Shown here: positions 25,601 to 36,839 of the stretch, piece after piece
Numbering within the stretch: position 1 is the first letter of the stretch
Layout of the letters: each line of letters opens with the position of its first letter
Origin: Bimastos eiseni
Lineage: Eukaryota > Annelida > Clitellata > Crassiclitellata > Lumbricidae
DNA length: 64,000 nucleotides
Direction of reading: 5' to 3'
NCBI GenBank assembly: GCA_959347315.1
Contig: OY365814.1
Span: forward strand, 5,818,034-5,882,033
Made by a program: the position numbers and the translations under genes
The notes under the pieces: generated by a model
Told to the model about the DNA's origin: nothing
The model's input: only the letters and a program-made list of their open reading frames with translations
Database searches by the model: none

Positions 25601-28600
25601 CTAATTTTATCTTAATCACGAACATTACTTGCGGTCCAAGTTTTTATACGAGGTCTTTCGGAGTTTAGTCTCCTTTCATCTGCCGACATTATTTTGGACA
25701 ATTGTTTTCCATCACCGAAATCTGAATTTTTTTAATTATCAACAACAAACCAGAATGATGTGTGAAGCAACTATTGTTATCATTATGGAGCAAATATTAT
25801 TATTATTATTATTATTATAAATAACTTCCATAAGGTACTAATAACATGCCAGTTTATAAATTTGCCGCAAATGCCCAAGTAGGCCTATTGATTTCAACTC
25901 TTCTAACAAATGCGTTAGGAACTTCGGAGACAAATGGGAAAGCAGTTGATAAAATATTTGTGTGTAGCAAAAGACGCTGAGCCACAAAAGTTTCTCTGGA
26001 TGGTTTTGTGGTTGTCACAAGAAGCTGGAAAGGGGATAAAGTTCGTAAGTGTGAGCAAGTGGTAGGATAGACCGTATATATATAAACATGTCATTACGCT
26101 CCCTGAATATAAGTAGGCCTAGCTTCAGTTATAAATTGATACAAAACTTAAAAGACATATAGGCCTAATGTAAACGCATTATAAGTCACCTTGTTTTTTG
26201 CTTGAGTCTCAGCTATGTTTTAAATTGGAATTTACTTTCTCTTCTAACGCGAATGTGGCAAATATAATTGTGTAAAACTTGTATCGACCTTCTACAGAAA
26301 CGTAAAATCAAAAAAAGTAGGCTCTACACTGTTATAAACTGTTACACTGCTACATGAACCCGTTTATCACTCTGGTAGCATAAAATTATTCGACAAATCA
26401 ACGATGTTAATTGTTATTGATTGGCAGTACTCAATTCTAGTTCGAATAATATCAAACAAGACTGGGATTCAGAGAATGGTTGATTCCACTCAAAGGGAAC
26501 TCATTCGCGGTCACGAAAAGATACAATTGATGTTATCTGCATTATCATCACGAAACAAAGAAATTAGCCACGAGTTTCTACTGACACTTTCTAGATAAAA
26601 TTCGTTTTGACAACCTCCTCCGTTTTCGATAAGTCTTGCCACTTGCACCTGGTTAGTTCGTCGAAGACATTTGATGAAATTTGAAAACATTTTGTCGTCG
26701 AAAGTTCTCAGAATGCTCAAAAGTTCGGCGTTCTTATCTCGTGTAGAGAGTAGTTTTTGGATGAAGTGACTTTGCTCTTTCGTTATGCAGTAGAAGGACA
26801 ACAGCGAATCAATGAACTCGTCATTCGGTTGAATATTCTCTAAGAGATATTTTTGGTTGTTTCTAATAATTGCATATCTTTTCTTGCTAGCTTCATAAAA
26901 TTCTGAAAATGCCAACAACACAACTATGCCATTATGTTTCACTGATACTACAGGATGCGTCACCGAGAAACCTTTTTATTATTATTTCAGAAATTTGATA
27001 CCGCCTTTCTTCCAACATTTTTTGCTCAGAAGTCCACAGACGCGCCTCGACGGCGCAATTGCAGCTGCACTGCAAAGCAATTGTGCGCGAAGGACTTGCT
27101 CAAGGTCCATACACAGTGACTCCCCGGACGAGGCTCGAACCCGTTTGCTCAGCGCACACTGAACGTTACGGGCTGACCGCTCTAACTGATCAGCCACTGT
27201 GCCCGAATTATCAGAGGCGTAGCTTGGGTATTTTGCGCCCGGGGAAAAACTACAGAATTGGCGCCCCTTTGGGGGCCATCCATAAATGACGTTACGTGCC
27301 TATGGAGAGGGGTGTTACACAATTGTGACGATGTGCAACGAGGGAAAGGGGTCCACAGAAATGTAATATCATATCATCATATCAAAATTCATAAATTAAT
27401 TTTTAAACATTTACTCAATTAAACAAGTTCCACTTTTTTTTAAAGTAGTTGTTTACCACAATTTAGCAACAATAATTATGATTAGCCTACTGCATTCTTA
27501 ATTTTTGAACTGTTTACTTTTATGCTCGGCGTCAATTTTGGGGTTTTGGAAGTCAGGCAGCCATTCTGTAACACACAAGCAGAAATCAATTATACCGCCA
27601 AAACGCACAGACCACAGATCGAGAGACGCTGCACGTCGGGACGAATGGTCGCGATCGCAAACGATGAAAATGGAGAAAGTGTGGATTTGATCGACGAAGA
27701 ATAGCTGGATCCGAATGGGAATATCCATTGAACGGGAAGATGAGGTCCAAGCTCTCGCATTTATTATATGAAGGAGCATTTTGCTTCTTTTTGCGAGAAT
27801 GGAGAAGCATAAAGTTTGGTTTGTTTCAAGTTGTTATTATCAAATTTTGTTAATGCAATGATTCTACCAGAGCTTATGATCTTGTGGAATGCATAATGAG
27901 TGTAACAAGTCAACTTTCTCCATTTCGTTATCGTTCTACTAGCCTGGTCAGAAGTATTTGTATAGTTATAATTACTTTTTGAGTGATAATTATAAGAAAA
28001 TGTGCATATAACACCCTGAACATCTGTTTTTTCGGTGGTGCAAAACGAAGTAAAGTCATATTTCAGAGGTTGTGACTTTTGTTATGACTTGTGACCAGGA
28101 GGAGGACCCGAAGAGGGTCAAAATAGGTCCATAATTGCGTGGCAAATTTTATGGACGGCCCCCTTTCTTGCTTATTTCACATTTTTCAAATATATTTAAG
28201 GGCAATTTATACATGACTGTCATAGACAGTCTGTAAAAAAATGATTTTTCTTGATTTAACTGTCGCAAATTGGTCAATGACGTTTTCAAAATTCGCTTTA
28301 TCCCATGTTTCTAGTTCGATGCTTAGAAGAAGAGGATCGCTGAGACGATCTTGTCCCATTGAAGCTGTAAATACGATAAAATTAGCTTCAATTTGCTGTA
28401 GGACAGATCACAGCTTGCAATTGATTTGGAACTACGACATGATATTATGTCGCCTCTTACGGGCACTTAGTGATGACAGCTCAGTGGGGCCGGAGGCGAA
28501 AAAATGATGTGTGAAAACCTGTTTGCAATGAGGATTTTGTGGGCGCCATGATGTAATCTTACTAACTTTTTTGGGATGATGTAGTTTGTTTCGAAATTAA

Positions 28601-31330
28601 AAAAACATTAGTTTTAATCCTCATTTTGGCGCCCCCTAAAACTCGGCGCCCGGGGACACGTGTCTCCTTCTACCCCCTAGCTATGCCTCTGCGAAGTATA
28701 AAAGCCGAAACGAAGAATTTACGCACCCGATGAATCGATGATTTCAAGTATGCTATAAGAGAGGGGTTGGAGTGATATATGTTGGTTTGATGAATTCCTA
28801 TCTTGCTCTAGGATTTTATGCAGTATATGCCATCTACGAGGATTGGCTGGAGGAATGTTCTATCGTGTACGACGAATATCATCATCCATTCGCAACCTTA
28901 ATGCAATTAATCTCAAGAACTCTGCAAGCCGTGTTAACACTAGTTAGGTCTAATGATGTTACGGCGTCTGCCGCGGAGCGTGCGACGATACAATCATCAT
29001 TTACTTAGTGACGCATGTTTGTTTTAAAAATTAATGACCTAAATATTATTTAGGATGTCGATTGCGGTTTTAGTAAATAAGTTTGATTGTAGTGCTTAAA
29101 ATGATCCTCACTTTTCAGATAACGCCAGATTGCCTTCTTGAACCGTTGTCTTTTAATTCTTCGATTGAAGCAGACGTCGACTGATATGAGAGACCTGATA
29201 ATTTCTTCGTCTCTTTGCTTTGTCGGTGAATTCAATATCCAATGCAAATAGGTCTTAAGTAACATAATGTCCAACATCTCCAGTGGAAGATCGTACAACT
29301 GAAAGGCAAAAGTGATGCGGCATTCAATGTTATGGGTTGATTATCTAGAATCTGATACGAGAAACCAAGAAACGTTATTCTGGTTAGCATATCATGCGAT
29401 CAACCGGTTTCAGAAGACAATCAGGTCTAAAGCACTGCAATTTACAAATTATACCCATTATCCAATTCTTCGAGTTTTCATTTAAAATTTGGTGATATTC
29501 ATCTCTTTACTGCTGCCACTCATTGTAGTCTACAAGTTTGAAACTCTTTTGATAGGTAATTTTTGTTCTACCTTATCATTTGGTTTCTAAAATAATCTAT
29601 ATCTTCAGTGACTATCCTTGTTCAGAGTTATATACCATGTAGTCAGATTAGTTAGGGCCGTCCACATAAATTATTATGTACGCAGCGAGGGGGGAAGGAG
29701 GGTTTCGAACTTCGGCGATTTTGCGTACGGTGGGAAAGGGGTCCAGAAAATATGTACGTACGCAAATATCATAATTTTCTAATAATTACTACACAATACG
29801 GAATATTAAAATTAGAATTATAAACCCAATCACAGACTGTATTCCTGCTTAATCAATTTTATGTAGCATTAAAACTTAAAAATGCAAGCATTGTACGTGT
29901 TTTATTTCTTCATTACAGTCAACAAATTTCAGCTGTTAAATATGATGCCTAACAAAAATAAATAGCCTATGGTAAAGTCAATGTCTTATAGATGTCTTTA
30001 GCTATTTAACCCTTGCAATGGTAAGGGGGTAGAGCTCAAATGTGCGTACGCATGGGTAGGGTCCACGAAATATACGCAGTGCAACAGAGGAAGAGGGTTC
30101 AGAATAACCGTTTTTTTGCGTACGCAAAAGGGTCCATATATGGATGGATCCTTAGATTGCCATTCTTATTATGTTACCGATGCTGCCCCAATACTGCTGT
30201 ATAATTAACCAGATCTATCCAATGGTCTCATTTAGGCATAAGACGCCGACGTTATTGTCAGTATTTAAGCCGTCAGTGAAAGAGCTAACCTTAAGAAAAG
30301 TTTGTCACTTTCATAAAAATGTATGCGATAAAAATATATTAGAAATTTCAGACGAGTTAAAAGTTTTTAATGATTGATGGTTCTTAGAAATTCGCAAGCA
30401 TAGCACAAGCCTAATGCACTAGGGTCCGACTAGGCATAAGCGGAGCTGAAAAATGAGTAAGTTACATTTCATGCAAAGTGATGGTTGGACGGTGAAGTGG
30501 AACTATTATGTCAGAGTGCAGGAAGGAAGAGAGACGTGTGGCCGACAGATTTAATCATATTTAAGTTTTTGTAATCCTGGCAAGCCAAATTTGAAAATTG
30601 CGTGTCTTCAACTCTCTTCGCACTGCAGCTCTTTTAGTTTTATCAGTGCTATTTTTTGTTATGAAAATTTGAAAATCTTAAAAATAAAAATTCAAAGCAA
30701 AACAAAGAATGGAAAAATAACATGCGTTTAGATCCATTAATGTTTTTGTAACTCTAGGCACACGTGGACAGTCGTCGGTCGCTTCATGTCGGATCGCCCA
30801 GGAGTTTAAGATGCTGTTGCTGCTGATTCGATATCATTTACCCTAGGCCCTATTGTGAGCAATCTTACCGTAGTATTAGAAGAAATGCAATTCTGATCAT
30901 CAATTCCATTCAGTAGTCTTTGCTTCTCTTCTATAACTAAAACATTGAAGGTGTTTAAAACTGTTATGACCACAACATTTTCTCTACGTTGCTCCGTGTT
31001 TCAAACATTTACTCAGTCTTTTTTCACATACATGTAAGCCTAGGTCAAGCTGCTCGGCGCCATCAGTTGCTCCTTGGTAGCCAAATTATGTGGCGGTGAT
31101 TAATAAATGCATAGCCTACTAATAATATTCGTGGGCAAAGCGCTTTGTCTTCCAGCTGAGATTAAGTTAAGCTCTCCATCGTTGCTATATTTATATTAGA
31201 GTGCTAGAGATAAAATTGTCTATTTACGATGATGCTCACCTCTTTTACTAGATGAATCAATTCGCACCGAGCGCCTCCTGCGTTTGCTTTCGTTATCGGT
31301 CTGGCTCTGTTTTCCTACACAGGCGCCCAT
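21713..31330 (-). CDS. Gene A: six-exon CARD-NHL protein, 629 codons
   Basis: Exons, 5' to 3': 31240-31330, 30869-30930, 29112-29298, 26615-26902, 25069-25422, 21713-22620. They total 1890 nt and stay open from ATG to stop. Domains are MGAC N-terminus with a basic patch (RRRR, about residues 19-22), F-box-like 52-113, CARD about 114-209, alpha/beta region 210-327, and NHL propeller 328-629. The CARD implies homotypic recruitment of a caspase or adaptor, and the propeller a ligand or scaffold surface. The innate-immune role is inferred from domain logic. Every exon has a counterpart in gene B with the same phases (1, 0, 1, 1, 1), which is the best support for the model. Intron 5 uses a GC donor (TTG|GCAAGT) where gene B has TTG|GTAAGT. 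I do not know a named family with this architecture. Confidence 0.82.
23008..24832. mobile_element. Outer hAT-like element interrupted by another hAT-like element
   Basis: The ends CAGGGATGAGCAAATTAC and (reverse) CAGGGATGGGTAATAATTT are inverted termini followed by ATTAC-rich subterminal repeats on both sides. Flanking octamers CTTCCATT (23000-23007) and CCTCTATT (24833-24840) match at 6 of 8. A second complete element occupies 23272-24123. The host site is intron 5 of gene A. Confidence 0.65.
23272..24123. mobile_element. Inner hAT-like element, 852 bp, GAGACC-rich ends
   Basis: It starts CAGTGTTGTATGCAAGAC and ends GTCTCGAGACCACACAACTCTG in short form, an imperfect inverted pair. It is flanked by TCATAAAC (23264-23271) and TCAGAAAC (24124-24131), matching at 7 of 8. 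Multiple GAGACCGAGAC motifs lie just inside both ends. No transposase frame survives. Confidence 0.75.
25069..25422 (-). CDS. Gene A exon 5: alpha/beta region between CARD and NHL
   Basis: Encodes VVIKVKVKTCASLCQRF at the start. In the middle come DENDKLISHLNEKGIEIL and TVFIWIWCRTLEALQHIQ, then MLYKSNQLTSVLFGI. The V-IWIW-C-TLEALxxIxxLYxSxQL pattern resembles regions found in TRADD-N-like domains of invertebrate death-fold proteins. That link is from memory and is tentative. The exon ends TTG|GCAAGT, a GC-type donor. Confidence 0.7.
26615..26902 (-). CDS. Gene A exon 4: CARD
   Basis: A 288-nt exon reads YAIIRNNQKYLLENIQPNDE, then FIDSLLSFYCITKEQSHFIQ, then NAELLSILRTFDDKMFSNFI and KCLRRTNQVQVARLIENGG. 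The helix order fits a caspase recruitment domain: opening L(I)RxN..L, an I(T)xE...I turn between helices 2 and 3, K..ELL, and F..FL/IxCLR..NQ at the end. It is phase 1-1 and has the same length as gene B exon 4. Confidence 0.85.
26985..27203 (-). mobile_element. tRNA-derived SINE, copy 3
   Basis: Reverse-strand SINE with a B-box (GGTTCGAGCC) and the A-box region retained, and the same body and GAAATTTGATACC tail as the copies in CNTNAP introns. It abuts the hAT at 27212 in gene A intron 3. Confidence 0.8.
27212..28691. mobile_element. hAT-like element with degenerate transposase end and nested insert
   Basis: Termini CAGAGGCGTAGCTTGGG and, on the reverse strand, CAGAGGCATAGCTAGGG. Target duplications CGAATTAT (27204-27211) and CGAAGTAT (28692-28699) match at 7 of 8. 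On the minus strand near 28240-28370 a frame still reads SMGQDRLSDPLLLSIELE then NFENVIDQFATVKSRK, the hAT dimerisation region at the transposase C-terminus. Second inverted termini at 27271/28163 mark a nested element. Confidence 0.78.
27271..28163. mobile_element. Nested element with GGGGGCC(A/G)TCCATAAA termini (PIF/Harbinger-like)
   Basis: It starts GGGGGCCATCCATAAATGAC and its reverse end is GGGGGCCGTCCATAAAATTT. It is flanked by TTT on both sides. Termini resemble the element at 29655-30151, which has TTA on both sides. A GG-rich TIR plus a 3-bp T/A duplication suggests PIF/Harbinger, without transposase evidence. Confidence 0.55.
29112..29298 (-). CDS. Gene A exon 3: F-box-like region
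   Basis: Encodes LYDLPLEMLDIMLLKTYLHW and later SLISVDVCFNRRIKRQRFKK with AIWRYL. The LPLEMLDI start followed by a (S)L-SVD-C-R pattern recalls F-box helices (LPxEIL...LSLVCRRW). The match is tentative, since the middle segment is longer than usual. It ends at AAAA|GTGAGG in phase 1. Confidence 0.65.
29655..30151. mobile_element. PIF/Harbinger-like MITE, 497 bp
   Basis: The termini GGGCCGTCCACATAAATTA and reverse GGATCCATCCATATATGGA are imperfect inverted repeats. TTA lies on both flanks (29652-29654, 30152-30154). Internal GTACGCA motifs and GGGTCCA blocks recur near both ends. It sits in intron 2 of gene A. There is no coding capacity. Confidence 0.6.
30869..30930 (-). CDS. Gene A exon 2: linker
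   Basis: A 62-nt exon encodes EEKQRLLNGIDDQNC and ISSNTT between TTATAG and GTAAGATT. It is the only segment found that links the phase 1 end of exon 1 to the phase 0 start of exon 3. A matching exon exists in gene B at the equivalent place. Confidence 0.65.
31240..31330 (-). CDS. Gene A exon 1: MGAC N-terminus
   Basis: Starts MGACVGKQSQTDNESKRRRR. Gly2 is suited to N-myristoylation and Cys4 to palmitoylation, and a polybasic run follows, as in dually anchored membrane proteins. An upstream in-frame ATG (MGRKLYEIM..., 31393) exists, but the same position is not an open start in gene B, so the MGAC start is preferred. It ends at a GTGAGC donor in phase 1. Confidence 0.65.
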
Positions 31331-32189
31331 CTTGATGCATACGTTAATGACTTTCGGGGAGGTCTTCATAATTTCATACAACTTGCGTCCCATCTAACGA
31401 TATTTTATCTAGGATAATTTCTTTAAAACCGTCTGCATTTGACAAGCTTAATGGTTATTGATTGTAACACGAGGCTGATGTAACGCGAATAAATCAAGAT
31501 CCACGAGAGCGTTGTGTTATTCTGCCGCGGTTGAATCTATTTATATCCAAGTTATTTAACTCTCGTTCCTAGAACACTATCATTGGAGTGTATCCCTACG
31601 CTCACAAATATCATGAAGGGGCCTACATATAAACTACATGATCCACAAGAAAAGCTTCGTTCGAAATGTAACCTCAATGTAATTGTATTGCATTGTATTT
31701 AAGCATTTGTAAAGCACCTCTAGTAGGGTGTAGAGTTCAGAAGCACTGGAATGGGCTCCCCGAGACCAAGGCCACTTGCCGAGAAATTCCTCGCATGAAT
31801 TTGACTGTTCATTGAAATCCGTTTTTTTTCGCGAGAAGGAGCAGGTTTTGAGAAAAGCGAAAGAGGGTGAGAAACTTCCAGATAGTTTTAAAGCGAACAG
31901 AAGAAGAAGAATGCGCATTCCAGAGAGAGAGACCAAGCAAAGAATTGAAACTGAGTCATAGCTGTTCTAGTATGAGCCACGTCTATTGAACCAGCGAAGT
32001 TAACGGAGGGAGGAAGCTGAATGAGACCTACTGAGGTGAAAGGGCAAGTGATACCAGGCGTAGGGACTGTGAAGTTCCTATCTGTAGGGCCAACATAGAC
32101 AAATCTCATGAATTGGGTGTTAGCAGAGCGCATACACCCAGCAACCGGATGGCCCCGAAGTGGAAGATCGCAAGGAGATCCTCGCAAGT

Positions 32190-32390
32190 AAGGACACTAG
32201 AGTGCGGTAGAAAACTAGGAAATTTGTCTTGGAACTGTCTTCCGCAGTCCCTGGACCTGGAAGTACTGGCCATGTCTAGTTCAGTTCTGGCTACGCCTTA
32301 AGACTTCGTCTGCCTGGTCCAAGCACAAACGCCCGTTGAGAGCGGCGCTATACAACTGTTCGATTAGGTTACATGTACATGTCATTACAT
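32190..32390 (+). mobile_element. LINE 3'-end-like tail
   Basis: Reads LSWNCLPQSLDLEVL and, after a stop, ends in a GGCGCTATACAACTG/TTACAT tail. This recalls the WNxLP...FK end of non-LTR ORF2 followed by its 3' tail. A related decayed tail sits at 54690-54800 in the duplicate block, so the insertion predates the duplication. Confidence 0.4.
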
Positions 32391-32822
32391 TGCTAAACAG
32401 AATTTGTAGCGAATGTATCTGATCGACGATTCACTCGCATTAGCTAGGTGGCAGCACATTTTAAAAACCATCCAATAAATGAAATTCTGTCATGAGTAGA
32501 ACCCATGACGAATTCAATAATGCTGTCATTATTATTTGTCCTGTGTTTTTTTTTACACTATCTGTGTTTCCGTTATAACAGATAAAACCCATAAGAAACA
32601 CCAATGGTTACATTTCGCAAACAGAATATTAAGCGTATCTCCACATTTGTGCAATCTAAGATAGATGCCTGTCTTCTTTTCAGATTCATACTCAACACTT
32701 CCCATTCGGAATGTCGATAACATAAAATGTGTGAAACGAGATGCATTTGATGTTATCAAAATCTTATCGTAACCTCCAACTTTCTGAAGCGCCACTTGAA
32801 AGCTAAGCGCAGGGCACCAGCT

Positions 32823-33785
32823 TGTTCACGAGCCCTGGGTCAAATCAAAAGGGTTGTCCAAAGGATAGTCCGTGGACCGTGGGAGGTCAAAGTTCGGTTT
32901 CCAGGAGGTCAGCAGGAAGGCAGTGTACATGTTAAGGAGGGTGTCGTTTTGGTCGAGGATTGACAAATGGAATGTCAAGTAAGGAGTCTGGGTAAGAGTT
33001 CTTGAAAAGGTGAGACTTAAGTTTAGAGTGGAAAGCCCGGGTGTGATGGATAGGGACAGATGATGAAGGTACCGAGAAAGCACGAAATTCAGAAGATCGT
33101 TCCAGAGACGTGGTGCGGCGTAGGATATGGCGCAGTTGGAGAACTGGAGATGAGATGTAATCGGGGGTCGAGTGAGGGTGAGGCAAGAGGACGATCAGAT
33201 AGAGCGGATTGGCTGGATGGTGAAAAGAAAGATCGCGAAGATATTTTGGCTGGGCGTATTCGATGAAGTTTTAAGTTAGTAATAGGACCTTGAAATGAAT
33301 GCGGTCAGGGTTTTTTAACCAGTTGAGTGCTTTGAGGATTGGAGTGATGTGATGATGCTTGGGTGTTCTTGTGACTGCTCTGGCTACTGTTTTGGATGAG
33401 TTGTAGACATGTGATTTACTTGGCTGCAAGGTTAAGGAAAAGGCAGTTGCAGTGATCGAGCTTGGAATGGACTAAGGAGTTGGCAATGGTGGAAGCAGTT
33501 TTGAAGTCGAACATGGATGGGTCTGATGCGGTGGAGGTCGCGAATGTGCTTGAAACAGGAACGAGACAGGTTTTTAATGTAGTTGGAGAAAGAGAGATGA
33601 GGATCAATGGTGACGCCAAGATTTCGGACTGGGGCATCTGAGGTGAAGGGAAGGAATGCAGAGTTAGTGGGTAAGTGAATTGCAAGGTCGGGGATTCATT
33701 TGATTTAGTCAGAGAGGCTTATAAGGATAAATTCTGTCTTGGAAGCGTCAGTGGTTAAATTGCTCATCCAGAGGTGGTGGATCTC
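32823..33785 (-). mobile_element. CR1/L2-like LINE, 3' part of ORF2
   Basis: The reverse strand carries SKTEFILISLSD and then TASTIANSLVHSKLDHCNCLF, typical of the thumb region after the RT catalytic core in CR1/L2/Jockey-type ORF2. A C-terminal stretch follows containing RSSEFRAFSVPS. Several stops and shifts interrupt it. It may be the 3' continuation of 36840-37470, separated by about 3 kb, or an independent copy. Confidence 0.65.
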
Positions 33786-33825
33786 CAAATCTTTTCAAAA
33801 TCCAGAAGCCCAAAACCTAAGCGGA

Positions 33826-33828
<3 letters not shown>

Positions 33829-33864
<36 letters not shown>

Positions 33865-34195
33865 CACCGTATATATATATGCTCAGAGTGTTACTACAAT
33901 TATTTGCTACATACAAAAACAGCAAATACAGCAACTTAAAAAATTTGCGCAACAATTTCACAAACAAGCTTTTCAGCGCTGTCAATACAGTCAATTTTAC
34001 GAGCACAAGTTACCATCCGTTCTACAACAAGCAGATTTCAAGGCATTTCCATACTGCCATATGTGCTTCCGTAGCTGTGCATGTTTTTGGTGCACGACCT
34101 TTATCAATCCATGACTGCATATATATGTATATATATACATATATATATATGTATATATATACATATATATATGTATATATATATATATATATATA
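33829..34195. repeat. Two (TA)n-rich tracts
   Basis: TA runs at 33829-33863 and 34119-34195, the second with regular TATATACATA/TATGTATA interruptions. Both read as strongly self-complementary. Overlapping long frames (IYIYIY) are artefacts of the repeat. Confidence 0.85.
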
Positions 34196-34288
34196 AGGTA
34201 ATAGATTCCACTCACTCAAATGCAGTCCAACGACAGATGTGAAAAGGAGAGAGGAGATTATGTGCAACGCTTATGCATGACCTTAGAG

Positions 34289-34426
34289 CAGAGGTGGCGA
34301 TCCAGGGGATCGAGGGGTCCCCCCACCTTTTGCAGAGATTGGGTCACGTTATACGTGTGTATCCCACATTCCGTATACCCCTCTGATTGGGTGTCCCCCA
34401 TCTGTCAAACGAGGTCGCCACCTCTG
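34289..34426. mobile_element. 138-bp hAT-type MITE with perfect 8-bp target duplication
   Basis: Starts CAGAGGTGGCGATCC and ends GGTCGCCACCTCTG. It is flanked on both sides by CCTTAGAG (34281-34288 and 34427-34434). A perfect duplication and near-perfect termini suggest a young copy. A diverged relative, missing one terminus, is at 53588-53691. Confidence 0.88.
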
Positions 34427-35323
34427 CCTTAGAGGCGTGCAAACTAAGTTCATTTAGCATTGCTAACAGGCATTGTGTGGATAGCACTGAAAAGTGTCTT
34501 CCCTGACAACTCAGCTCCCTTTACATCTTTGAAGTCTCTATAGTCCTGTTTCAATTCGTAATTAGTATGCGCATGGTACCAATAACTTATTACATGTCAG
34601 CTTAAGTTCATTTTCTCCATATTCTGACGAAGCAGTTGAAGGCCAATAAGAGGGTACTAAAATGCTGACACATTCAATGATGGGTTTCTCAGACTTTGGC
34701 AAAAGTCTATCTATGTAATTTATATAACCACGTGCAGTCTACAATACATAGATGTAAAAATAATCTTTTACGTTCCTATTGCTTTTATGCAAAAGCGTTT
34801 TCTATGTTCACAAAATTTTAAACATATAGGCCAAGTCCGATAATAAAATTTTAAAAACCTTGACACACAAGTATACCCTATAATATAGTTACCTTAGCAT
34901 GTCGGGCAAATGATCTCTATTTTAAATTACTGTCAACAAAACGTGTTAATACTCGTAGATTATGTTACAGTATATAAACTGAGTAGGCCTAAGTTATCTT
35001 CTAGCATTAGGACATTTGAAGAAAGAGGATATCGTTTGCTGACTGCTAATTCGCTTCATTTCAGGAATTTTTCTACAGCGCGCAAACTAATAATAAGATA
35101 ATAGTTAAACTACGTGACTTTGCGGTGGATAGTCAGTGCTCACTTTCAAGAGAACGTGAGTGTAAAACAGTTACTGAACTTATTGTACCTCGTTTTCGGA
35201 CTGCCTGTCAGTGGCTGGCTGACTTGCTTGTCCTGCGACTGGGAATGGACTCCCTGAATACCATGCTTAGTCATAGAATGCACTCAGTGTCAATTATATA
35301 TGTTTATAGTTGATACATTTGCG

Positions 35324-35361
<38 letters not shown>

Positions 35362-35600
35362 TCTATGGATGTAACGTCTTGACCACTAGCTTAAGTTGAT
35401 AGGCTGTTATCAGCAGAGATCTACCAAAAACAACAACCAGCCGCAAGCTCGTCATGGCTGAAATCATTTCGAATATATGTGTATTTATATATAGAGGCCT
35501 ATACATAAACGTATATATATATATAAATATATCTGTTTCGATTCTTGCCTGTGCGCTTTATGAGACTATGAATGCGTTGGCTATCATCCGCAAGTATAGC

Positions 35601-36576
35601 GTCAAATTACTAAAACAGCCGTGGTGCCAGTGAGAGTAGCGGGAGGGATGTCAAATGAATTCAGAGTAAGAAAATGGGTTAGACAGAGGTGTGTAATGTC
35701 ACCGTATTTATTTTACATCATGGCAGAAATGGTGATGAGAGAGGTACTGGATGGCTGGGAAGAAGGGGTACAAATAGGAGGAAGAAAATTGACGAACTTG
35801 AGGCTTGCGGATGATATTGTACTGTTAGCAAAATCTGAAAAAGAGCTACAAGAAATAATCAATCGTCTGGATAAGATCGGAAGTGAGAAAGGTTTAATGA
35901 TTAACATGGATAAAACCAAGACCATGGCATTAAATGGTAAAACATGCAACATCGTTTTGAAAGAGAGCAGACTGGAGCAGGTGGATACGTTTCAATTCTT
36001 GGAATCATTGATAACAGAAGATGCAGAGTGTAGCAGAGAGATAAGAAGAAGGACGGCAAGAAGACAAAGTGTTCAGATAGGGATGAAGAAAATATGGAGG
36101 AGTCGCAGCATAAAGTTAACCACCAATGTGAGACTTGTGAAAGCATTGGTATGGCCGGTGGTTACATATGGCTGCGAAAGTTGAACCATCAAGAAAAGAG
36201 ATGAAGAAAGAATTGAAGCTTTTGAGATGAAATGCATAAGACAGATTCTGAGGGTATCATGGACTCAAAGAAAAACAAACGAGTGGGTATTGGAGAAAGC
36301 AGACATGGAACGAGAGCTACTCAATCTGATAAAAAGGAGGAAATTAACATACTTTGGACATGTGAAGAGAAAAGAGGGAAACTGTCTAGAAAAAGAAATC
36401 ATGCAAGGCACTACACCGGGAGCAAGAAAACGAGGAAGACCAAAGACACGATGGATAAACAATGTGGAAAATGGTCCGGTAGACCACTTGACAACTTACT
36501 AAAGAAGACGATAGACAAGAAGAGATGGAGTAGACTTGTCCATGAAGCGACCAACCCTCGGATCGAGGATGGTTAA
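35601..36576 (+). pseudogene. 5'-truncated non-LTR retrotransposon, RT and C-terminal region
   Basis: Frame from about 35621 reads GVQIGGRKLTNLRLADDIVL, the RT catalytic block with LADD in place of the usual YADD/FADD. GLMINMDKTKTMALNGK follows, then a C-terminal TYFGHVKRKEGNCLEKEIMQ and RKRGRPKTRWINNVE, typical of endonuclease-RT LINEs. A TGA at about 36184 replaces a Trp codon, and a frameshift near 36470 precedes the natural end ATNPRIEDG at 36576. The copy is dead. The 5' truncation is typical of target-primed insertion. Confidence 0.85.
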
Positions 36577-36667
36577 GACAAGACAGGACAAGACGATTCA
36601 ACTTTAGTAAGTACGTAAGTAGTTTCTTAGGATCAAGTGAACACCGAAAGCTCTAATCAGATTTTTA

Positions 36668-36793
36668 GGTGGTGGATCTCATATGTGAGGTGGTGAATCT
36701 CATATGTGAGGTGGTGAATCTCATATGTGAGGTGGTGAATCTCATATGTGAGGTGGTGAATCTCATATGTGAGGTGGTGAATCTCATATGTGA
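36668..36793. repeat. 21-bp minisatellite, six copies
   Basis: The unit GGTGGTGAATCTCATATGTGA is repeated six times almost perfectly; the first copy has GGATCT. Because 21 is a multiple of three, a frame of NLICEVV repeats runs through it. The single-copy counterpart at 57624-57660 (GGTGGCAGATCTCATGAATGT) shows it expanded after the block duplication. Confidence 0.9.
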
Positions 36794-36839
36794 GGTGCCG
36801 GATCTCAGATCCGGCGAAATCCGACTGAATTTAACCACC

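Larger units (their letters stand above)
30180..32800. repeat. Duplicated block upstream of and around gene A exons 1-2 (matches 52350-57620)
   Basis: Collinear with the gene B side: exon 2, exon 1, the TTCGTTCGAAATG/CACCTCTAGTAGGG segment (31650-31740 vs 54410-54485), the GCATTAGCTAGGTGGCAGCAC segment (near 32437 and 54858), and a TTCGGAAT...GTGTGAAAC segment (32704 vs 57538). The unit therefore includes the promoter region. Divergence is clear, so the duplication is not recent. Confidence 0.75.

Noticed and set aside
33997..34267. Tyr/Ile-repeat proteins near 34 kb
   Set aside because: Translations of TA microsatellites.
36232..36576. A 114-codon frame near 36.4 kb as a host gene
   Set aside because: It is the shifted end of the retrotransposon ORF.
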